NCBI GenBank assembly: GCA_025769875.1
Contig: JAGFNK010001161.1
Location: forward strand, 1 to 13,951
Direction of reading: 5' to 3'
Source of the DNA: Russula earlei
Lineage: Eukaryota > Basidiomycota > Agaricomycetes > Russulales > Russulaceae
Length of the DNA stretch: 13,951 bases
In this document: positions 8,950 through 13,951 of the stretch, piece by piece
Layout: each line of letters starts with the position of its first letter
Numbering within the stretch: position 1 is the stretch's first letter
Made by a program: the position numbers and the translations under genes
The notes under the pieces: model-generated
Told to the model about the DNA's origin: nothing
Databases searched by the model: none
The model's input: the letters and a program-made list of their open reading frames with translations, nothing else

Positions 8950-11045
8950 ATGGATCAACGTATAACTCGTTCACGCCGCCCCACAACCAAAGTGCAGGTC
9001 TTGAGTAAGTAGATTCTCCTCTCATCATGATATGACACCAGCTCATGTATTGTAGTTGACGAAGAGGAGGCCCGCAAGACAGCCAAGGCTAAGAAGGCAA
9101 CAAGAAAGCCATGAATGCGGCGAAGAGGAAGCAGAAGGAGCTGCAGCAGGGAGAACGTCAGTAAGTGATTTGGATATCCTGTTTTCTTGACATTCACCGG
9201 ATGTCCAGCTCCAACTCCAAAACCCACTGAACGCTCACGTCCCCCTGTTGAAGAGGATGACTCGGTATGTACAAAACTCGTTTACATTGCACAGGTATTC
9301 ACGTTTGCAGATACATTTTTATGGGTCCAACCGCCCACATCTGAGTTTGCGCAACTCGGTGATACCGCCACCTCCAATGGCGGTCGTGGTGAGATGTTCA
9401 CCCCGCCGCCATCCAGAGGTGCAGGTTGCTGGGCAAACGTCAAGGAGTGAAAGTGCAGAGGACCCTATCGAACGTGACGAAAGCGATACTGACCAGGGTG
9501 TATACCCTACCGAACGTGACGACTCCCTTGAAACCTATACTGACCAGGGTGGATATGACAAGGAGGATGCCAATGGCTCGTCCCCCATTTCTTCAGGAGA
9601 CAAGCCAGAACAGGTAATACCCTGGCCACACATACGACACACATATTCGAGGAGGCCCCACAGTTCTCCTTCTCCAGAACATGGCGATCCAGAGGAAGCG
9701 ACATCCCGAAAAATGCCGACACTCAAATTTTGTTATCTCCCAACGTGGACGCACCAGGTCTGGCTCTCAACATGGACACACCAGTTCTGCTGTCTCCCTG
9801 ACCGGACACACCAGTTCTGTAGCCTCTCAACGCAGACGCACTAGTTCTGTCGCCTCTCAATGCGGACGCACTAGCTCTGTCGCCTCTCAACGCGGACGCA
9901 CTAGCTCTGTTGTCTTCCCCCGCCAACGCCCAAACTCCCACCCCTCAGTCCATTCGTCAGACTTGGACCCTGGCCCTGTGCACAAAGTCAGGTGGGTACA
10001 CTCAGTCGATGGGCGACCCAAAGGCCAAGGACTTCGGAGCGGACATCCAGGATGTCATCAGTGCTGCGATTACTCACTATCATGCTGACCTCAGCACGAT
10101 GAATAGCTATCCCGACATGGTCACTGAAACAAACTGGGCCAAGGCCGCATGGAAGGCAGGATGCAAGGAGAAGGATGTCGACATGGTTCCCAATGTGAAT
10201 CATCTGCGCATAGTGAGTGAATATATACATTCTATTTGTTTAGATTATACGTGGGCCACATAGATCACGGCAGCGATCCGGCCATCTTCGTGGTGATGTC
10301 AAGACCAAGGCCAAAGACGCGGTGGCCAACGTTTTCAACTTCCAACACACATACAATCCGACCGTCATTGCCAACCAACGCACTCGAGTGGCCGAGCTCA
10401 AGCGTGATTTCACCTACGTTTATCTGGGTACGTTGCCAGTCAGTGTACTAACATTTCATGTTGCGCTGTTGACCAGGGTTTCCCACAGCAAACAACAGGG
10501 CGGAGTGGTTTTTTGAAGAGCCGTGCAATCCAAGACATAATCAACAAAGTCTGGTTCCGAAATTCATCAAAAAGCAAGCCTGATGCCGTTATATTCCGTG
10601 ATCGATATGATCCGTTCCCACTGGTTGCCATTGCGCTCACATTGTCTGCGGTGAAATTTCCAAATGTTGCCCTTGCTAAGCCATATTTATTGAACTTATA
10701 GATGGAATGTGCCCTCGATGAATGGAGAACCGGGTCATACAGCCCTGTCGCCTTCACAGTGGCAGACTACAAGCATGTTTTCGAGGACTGCACATGAGAT
10801 GCTCCAAAGTTTCGACCAAGCTACGAAGGACCTTGGTATCCTGCCGGCGTTGCAGAAGGCAATATTCACTGGTGGCTGGTCTGTATCCATCGCCTTCAAA
10901 TGAACTGTGCTAATAACTTGACAGTGTCTACGGAAAGTTTGATGCTGAAGAAGGGTCACGCTCACACCAGAACTCACTGTCTGAGGACGCCGTCAAGAAG
11001 GCGATCGAAGAACATCAGAATGGCATTGACTGGAGCGAACGATGA
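8950..11045 (+). pseudogene. DUF6532-like gene with about six introns and several frameshifts
   Basis: I judge this a member of the basidiomycete DUF6532 family (function unknown) from its C-terminal half: ITHYHADLSTMNSYPDMVTE, NWAKAAWKAGC, RGDVKTKAKDAV, AIQDIINKVWF, YDPFPLVAIALTLSA, ECALDEWRTGSY and a Lys/Glu-rich tail ending IDWSER at TGA 11043-11045. The N-terminus is short and basic, then a Lys/Ala/Glu-rich region with helical character, then an acidic Ser/Asp/Glu linker (SESAEDPIERDESDTDQG). Likely introns are 9005-9055, 9161-9208, 9265-9310, 9614-9663, 10213-10263, 10428-10476 (with TACTAAC) and 10651-10701, plus one ending at 10924. Defects are frame changes near 9100, 10275, 10500 and 10790 and in-frame TGA 9799 and TAG 9820 inside the minisatellite. 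It is transcribed divergently from the transposase, so it is transposon-borne, either a second element protein or cargo. The family name is from memory of motifs and needs a profile search. Confidence 0.65.
9750..9919 (+). repeat. 30-bp minisatellite inside the DUF6532-like gene
   Basis: The units are 9750-9776 (27 bp), 9777-9806, 9807-9836, 9837-9866, 9867-9896 and partial 9897-9919, with consensus CGCACTAGCTCTGTCGCCTC followed by TCAACGCGGA. In the frame that continues into the DUF6532 motifs, each unit encodes a 10-residue repeat like LNADALALSP. That frame is closed in early units by TGA 9799 and TAG 9820. A second plus frame encodes RTSSVASQRG repeats. The newest-looking units (4 and 5) differ at only two sites, which suggests recent expansion. 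Confidence 0.85.
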
Positions 11046-11431
11046 AGACATCGAGTAGTTTAAAAATATTAGTTAGCGTTGATGTGTGAAATATACATTG
11101 TTTCCTGACATTTTTGTGAATGCAAGTGCCTGAGTCGTTTATCATAACAATGTTGCAATTGGTAGAACATAGGCGTGTGGTTGGCTACATAGGCTTCCGT
11201 AGCACTCCTGACTATGGTTGACTATGGGGAGAACCATATATTTATGTTGTCAATGTAACATTGTATGATTTATGTAGCATTGGTAAAAGAAACGTAGTCA
11301 ATGGTGCTCTATATAACTCTGGCGGCAGCTATATAGAGTTTGGTGGTTGCTATGTAGGCATGAAACCTCGAATGGTTGTAAAGTTGCTACAGACGCTATG
11401 GTAGCTATATAGCGCTACATAGCATTTTCGT
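11046..11431. repeat. Right subterminal region of Plavaka
   Basis: AT-richer non-coding DNA with repeated CTATG/CTACATAG/CTATATAG words in both orientations (about 11190, 11211-11226, 11305-11340, 11352-11358, 11396-11422). It includes ATGGTTGACTATGG shared with the left end. It contains the presumed 3' end of the DUF6532-like transcript and likely transposase-binding sites. Confidence 0.6.
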
Positions 11432-11443
11432 TTTTTCCTGATG
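11432..11443 (-). repeat. Plavaka right terminal inverted repeat
   Basis: TTTTTCCTGATG is the exact complement of 4380-4391. The GT after it (11444-11445) duplicates 4378-4379. Confidence 0.9.
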
Positions 11444-11742
11444 GTACTGGTACTGGTTGAGAGAGGTGTGTTGTGTGGAGGGAGAAAGCCAGAGTACTAG
11501 ATAGGGTGGTCACACAAAGGAGTGCCCTTGGTAAAGAGAATGCTGCAAATCAAATGGACAGTCTGAGGACAGTCTACTTTTTTATTGAGCACTTATATAC
11601 TACAAGGGAGCTACAATAGGGTACAAGTCAAAACCTTGTTATCAAGCACAATGGAAGGATGGATAAGATGCTGGAGGATGCTTCATAAGCATGCTCAGTA
11701 ATGCTCAGTAATCTGTGGAGTAACAGGGTCATAGGTGATTGT
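11444..11742 (-). mobile_element. LTR copy B, second segment
   Basis: This continues the alignment to solo LTR copy A from its 2686 to about 2985 (shared blocks ATAGGGTGGT, CAAATCAAATGGACAGTCTG, TTTATTGAGCACTTATATACTA, CCTTGTTATCAAGCACAA, GCATGCTCAGT). The minus-strand TATA and AATAAA are kept. It is cut off at 11743, where a plus-strand LTR starts. The rest of copy B would be expected beyond the window. No CpG seen. Confidence 0.85.
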
Positions 11743-12455
11743 TGTCATGAACCACTTCCTGGAGAGGGCCCTTCAAGGACCCTTCTATATTAGAGGAACC
11801 CAGGCTCTATGGTGCCACCCTGTTCACACAGCCAAAGGGGGAGTAGAGGGTCCACAATATTGTGTGACATTGTCATGCAATTGATTCCAGGCACAATCAA
11901 CATACAGCAAGCCCTACTTGATGGCAACCTATCTAACAGTAAAGGACAATGTTAAAGGCTCTCTAATGACCCTTTGTTGTGGTCTCCCCCTTATTCATCA
12001 CTAACCCTGCCTCCTTGATTACTGTTCTTTATCCTTCACCCTCATCCCCTTGGTTACCATTCATCCCTTGATATTGATTGACAGCTGTTGTTTCACCTTT
12101 TGTGTTTCACACCATTGTTTGATCCCTTTTTGCCATTGGCTCACCTTTTATCTATTATTCTGCATATAGTACTGTACAGCACCTTGCTACATACAGTTTA
12201 AGCACCTGTAGTAGCTGGGGAATGCCCCAAGCTTAGCTTTGTCCCATTTCCTGTTGCATCCCCTGCCCTGTACCCTCTCTCAATCACAACTTGCTTGTGC
12301 TGGCTTATACCTTGCTTGACACAACATACTAGGAGGAACCCTTGTGTTCCTCTTGCTTCTCTCTTGCTCTATCATTGTCCTCCTCTTCTGTGAGATTACC
12401 AGGAGATCAACTCTGTCTGTGGATTAGTCATTGCCTGACTTAATTGAGATGCTAA
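11743..12455 (+). mobile_element. 5' LTR region of a plus-strand gypsy-type element
   Basis: It begins TGTCATGAACCACTTCC, and 11743-11975 aligns with the U3 end of solo LTR copy A (3504-3285 on the minus strand), apart from about 20 extra bases near 11935-11955. From 11976 the sequence is unrelated to copy A. A TATA-like word (CTGCATATAGTACTG, about 12161-12175) and C/T-rich DNA follow. The 3' end of the LTR and the primer-binding site cannot be fixed because the second LTR is outside the window and a MITE sits near the expected end. A gag relic in the same orientation follows, which supports reading this as the 5' LTR. Confidence 0.6.
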
Positions 12456-12995
12456 GGCCCCTTTTACCAACTGAGAATCTTGAAATCTTGAACTTGAACT
12501 TGGATTTCAGGATTTCCAGGAGTGACAGGAATGACAGGTGTGATGTAAGTGACATAATAAACTAATATGAGTCTTTTCAAATATGAGTTATTTTTGGTGT
12601 GATTTGCTGGGTTTACATGTGATATGTAAAATATTTTTTCTAACCCTTCCTTCCACTCCTTCCAAGTGGGGTTATTGCAGCATGTCATTAAGGCAGAAAA
12701 TGTCACCAATATGTGGGTGCACATCTTTGTGCAAATTTTGTATGTGCAGCTCTGATGAAAATGGGGCTGCAAGCACCCAGATGTTGAGCTTGAGTTGGCC
12801 TGCTTGACTCCAAGTTTGATGCTGACACAGATCATGTGTAACCCCATATATGCGAAATATGCAAATGACAACAGAAAAAAATGCATATTAATGTATTATA
12901 TACATATCACTTACATCACTCCTGTCACTCCCGAAAATCCCAAAATCCAAGTCCAAGTTCAAGAGTTCAAGAATTCTTGGTTGGTAAAAGGGGCC
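12456..12995. mobile_element. 540-bp MITE with ~100-bp terminal inverted repeats
   Basis: The left end GGCCCCTTTTACCAAC (12456-12471) and the right end are exactly inverted, and the match continues with a few differences for about 100 bp (blocks TCTTGAACTTG, ACTTGGATTT, GGAGTGACAGG, GTGATGTAAGTGA). The interior of about 330 bp is AT-rich without a gene. A possible 2-bp AA duplication flanks it, but the duplication is not certain, so the superfamily is unassigned. Open frames across it run through the inverted repeats and are not believable genes. It is inserted within the LTR/leader of the gypsy element and holds the first CpGs seen after the Plavaka end (12853 and about 12929). Confidence 0.85.
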
Positions 12996-13369
12996 AACTT
13001 TGAACCAGTCTCTTTGAGCTGGTCCCCATTGAACCCTTGAACCAAGTCACAGGGACTTGGCCCCATTGAACTAAGCTAATGCTCCAATGGCCACAATGCT
13101 GTAACACAAGCTAAGCTTCTCTACTCCATTCTGGAGATCAACCTCAAATTATCACCAAACCGCTGGATACATCCAACCCAGACCCTCCCCAGACCTCCCT
13201 CAACATGTTGTTGGAACTGCCACTTGGGACAGCTTCCACACTTTCCTTTGCTACGTCACCACTGAAAACAACAAAGAACTACCTGTCAAATTCATCAACA
13301 ACTGTGGTTTGAGTTCAACTCAGAAGGGGACAACTCTACACTCTCAGGAACAGCCTTGGGTTAGGCTAT
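12996..13369 (+). other. Leader region between LTR/MITE and gag relic
   Basis: CpG-poor, with internal repetition (TTTGAACCAG, CCCCATTGAACCC, CCCCATTGAACTAAG). It is expected to include the primer-binding site and gag leader of the gypsy element, but I cannot identify a tRNA-complementary site. Some frames after 13190 are protein-like (SFHTFLCYVTTENNKELPVK) and may be the start of the gag-upstream reading frame. Confidence 0.35.
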
Positions 13370-13951
13370 GGAGGGAAAATGACCCCCTCTATGAACCACC
13401 ATCAGAATCAGAAGCTCTTCTACAGAAGCAACACCCCCCTCAGCAAGAAAAACACCCCTAAATCCCCTGATCAGAAATTTCTCTGAAACCCAGGAACTCA
13501 TTGAACCACTAGAACCCCAGACACCCCCAGAATCCCCAGAACCCCCAGAACTCACTATGGCAGCACAAGCTGCCCCAGCTCCCCAAGTCACTGCACAACT
13601 CCCCAATTGTAGCACAAGCACCACAAGCAGCCCAAAGGTCCAATGGGTCTCTTAGTGGCAAAGAACCTATGGTCTTCACAGGTGAAAGAAGCAAAACCAA
13701 ATGATTTATCATGGAGTTCAACCTCTACTGGGGCCTAATGATGACAAAGCAGTTAGATGGAACCCTTGAAAGGGTCATCTTACCCTCTCCTACATTCAAG
13801 GGGAAAAGGTGGAAGATTGGGTAAATTCACAAGAACTGCCCTCAGAGAAAAAATAACAAGGGCCCAAACCCCATCAACCAAAAATGATAATGAAGTTCTG
13901 TGGACTGATTTCATCACTGATTTCACATTCAAGTTCACCAACACAGCAGAA
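13370..13951 (+). pseudogene. Gypsy-type gag, degenerate and cut by the window end
   Basis: Fragments in order but in different frames: a Pro/Glu-rich leader (ENDPLYEPPSESEALL; PQTPPESPEPPELTMAAQ), an Ala/Gln-rich stretch (APIVAQAPQAAQ), then GSLSGKEPMVFTGERSKTK (about 13645-13698), FIMEFNLYWGL (about 13702-13734), DDKAVR, YIQGEKVEDWVNS (about 13791-13829), LREKITRAQTPSTKNDN and VLWTDFITDFTFKFTNTAE to the end. This order matches the capsid region of Agaricomycete Ty3/gypsy gag (Retrotrans_gag type). Stops and at least four frame changes show it is not functional. Protease, reverse transcriptase and integrase would lie beyond 13951 if still present. Confidence 0.7.

Larger units (their letters stand above)
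4380..11443. mobile_element. Complete Plavaka (CMC/CACTA-like) DNA transposon, 7,064 bp
   Basis: The ends are CATCAGGAAAAA (4380-4391) and TTTTTCCTGATG (11432-11443), a perfect 12-bp inverted repeat. GT occurs on both sides (4378-4379 and 11444-11445). Joining the flanks with one GT gives ACCAGAGAGGTACTGGTACTGG, which matches the uninterrupted site in LTR copy A (ACCAGAGAGGAACTGGTATTGG), so both boundaries and the 2-bp duplication are supported independently. Short 2-3 bp duplications are typical of CMC-type elements. The element holds left subterminal repeats, a GC-rich block, a minus-strand transposase, a divergent DUF6532-like gene and right subterminal repeats. It is CpG-rich, unlike its CpG-free flanks, which suggests a recent arrival. 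Both genes contain frameshifts, so this copy may now be non-autonomous. Confidence 0.9.

Noticed and set aside
9723..9941. Minus-strand ORF with ASALRGDR-type repeats
   Set aside because: It mirrors the 30-bp minisatellite of the plus-strand gene, and the period of 30 keeps several frames open.
10213..10243. A 31-nt intron in the DUF6532-like gene
   Set aside because: Too short for these genes. Extending to the acceptor at 10263 gives 51 nt, like the other introns, and leads into the family's ITA motif.
4232..11765. TCATGAACCACTTCC on both sides read as a ~22-bp target duplication of a LINE/SINE-like insertion
   Set aside because: Both copies are LTR 5' ends (compare 3504 on the minus strand and the gypsy LTR at 11743), so two LTR starts explain them better.
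12464..12886. Minus-strand 140-codon open frame
   Set aside because: It runs through the MITE inverted repeat and AT-rich core and shows no family motif.

Overview
The window looks like part of an Agaricomycete (mushroom-forming basidiomycete) chromosome, in a transposon-rich, gene-poor region. This rests on a Plavaka-type DNA transposase and a DUF6532-type protein, both families characteristic of Agaricomycotina, on introns of about 46-53 nt with GTRNGT donors and CTAAY-like branch sites, and on gypsy-type LTR elements. I found no tRNA, rRNA, CRISPR or bacterial-type gene.

Layout. 1-964 is CpG-containing DNA with no gene I can support. 965-4379 is old repeat DNA almost without CpG: degenerate ~150-bp repeats split by an LTR-like insertion (about 1315-2183), a solo LTR on the minus strand (2560-3504, 5-bp target duplication ggtag), an unassigned stretch, a 24-bp LTR tip, and the first part of a second copy of the same LTR (copy B). 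Copy B is interrupted at 4380 by a complete 7,064-bp Plavaka element (4380-11443) with 12-bp terminal inverted repeats (catcaggaaaaa) and a 2-bp GT duplication. The empty site can be read from the solo LTR at 2684-2687. Copy B resumes at 11444 and is cut at 11743 by the 5' end of a plus-strand gypsy element. That element contains a 540-bp long-TIR MITE (12456-12995) and a broken gag (about 13370 to the window end).

Inside Plavaka, two genes diverge from a 212-bp intergenic region. On the minus strand (8737-5798) is the transposase, recognisable from its N-terminal C2HC zinc finger to its C-terminus but broken by about ten 1-nt frameshifts. On the plus strand (8950-11045) is a DUF6532-like gene with about six introns, an internal 30-bp minisatellite and its own frameshifts. 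Both ends carry subterminal CTATG/CTACATAG-type repeats, likely transposase-binding sites. A GC-rich, apparently non-coding block (about 4740-5797) lies left of the transposase and contains a perfect 16-bp inverted repeat at its edges.

The Plavaka DNA is CpG-rich while the LTR DNA on both sides is almost CpG-free. This fits a young insertion into old, methylated and deaminated repeats. The points most worth following up are the divergent transposase/DUF6532 pairing, the CpG step exactly at the transposon ends, and whether the clustered frameshifts are biological or assembly errors.
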